Assembly (NCBI RefSeq): GCF_014174165.1 | Contig: NZ_JABEQN010000020.1 | Location: 1-64,000, forward strand | Source of the DNA: Gluconacetobacter dulcium | GTDB lineage: Bacteria; Pseudomonadota; Alphaproteobacteria; Acetobacterales; Acetobacteraceae | Direction: 5' to 3' | DNA length: 64,000 nt | In this document: positions 63,982 through 64,000 of the stretch, piece after piece | How positions within the stretch are numbered: position 1 is the first letter of the stretch | Layout of the letters: each line of letters begins with the position of its first letter | The notes under the pieces: generated by a model | What the model saw: only the letters and a program-made list of their open reading frames with translations | What the model was told of the DNA's origin: nothing | The model's database searches: none | Translations under genes and position numbers: made by a program

Positions 63982-64000
63982 GATTTTACCTCCCGCCTGA

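Overview
The window looks like a chromosomal segment of an acetic acid bacterium (Acetobacteraceae, in the Gluconacetobacter/Komagataeibacter neighbourhood). The evidence is high-GC coding DNA with alphaproteobacterial gene types, a PQQ-dependent quinohemoprotein alcohol dehydrogenase next to an aldehyde dehydrogenase, five separate TonB-dependent receptors, acetoin-type enzymes, and an IS5-family remnant of the sort common in that family. No rRNA, tRNA, CRISPR array or plasmid/phage backbone was seen.

Left third (1-17.6 kb): two MFS transporters (one truncated), then an oxidative module ALDH - quinohemoprotein ADH - TonB receptor (2.7-9.0 kb). Next is an amine/amino-acid-like catabolic operon (9.3-17.6 kb): a divergent AraC regulator, an APC permease, a TonB receptor carrying a 13-unit Ala-Gly hexamer repeat, an ornithine-cyclodeaminase-family protein, RidA, and a FAD-dependent amine/amino acid oxidoreductase. 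The AraC-permease gap carries two direct repeats 21 bp apart that look like the operator.

Unstable patch (17.6-21.5 kb): an internally deleted IS5-type element abuts (and supplies the last base of) the stop codon of the FAD enzyme. It is followed by two about 86% identical membrane-protein genes of unknown function, placed as an inverted divergent pair around a 1 kb spacer that holds a 53-codon gene, and then by an IS3-type element with perfect termini but a deleted orfB.

Middle (21.7-42.7 kb): a TonB receptor; an exported double-VOC protein overlapping a Gly-rich lipoprotein; DUF429 and YkgJ-type proteins; catabolic acetolactate synthase; a lipocalin-like protein divergent from a LysR regulator across a perfect palindrome; an Old Yellow Enzyme; Dps; a tight four-gene operon TonB receptor - DUF1868 2H-phosphoesterase - ROK regulator - MFS transporter; a BudC-type acetoin reductase; a flavin reductase and a cytochrome P450.

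Right third (43-64 kb): a PotD-like periplasmic binding protein overlapping a membrane-anchored GGDEF protein (reminiscent of NspS-MbaA polyamine sensing); msrC; a SelW-like protein; HU; an SDR; a chemoreceptor; HNH nuclease; gluQ; two tandem class I aminotransferases; an exported cyclophilin; a siderophore-type TonB receptor behind a triple ATATACG operator; an ABC-F ATPase; and mtnK divergent from a MocR regulator, with matching half-sites between them and again at the right edge.

Running through the window is a family of intergenic stem-structured repeats (16.1, 46.3, 9.1, 50.2, 24.3, 30.3 and 31.9 kb), mostly directly behind stop codons and in sense orientation. In the two full copies the outer stem differs in sequence but stays self-complementary. 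This family, the sensor-GGDEF pair, the phosphoesterase operon and the inverted membrane-protein pair are the best candidates for undescribed biology. Coordinates and motifs were read by eye; all homology statements are recognition, not search results.
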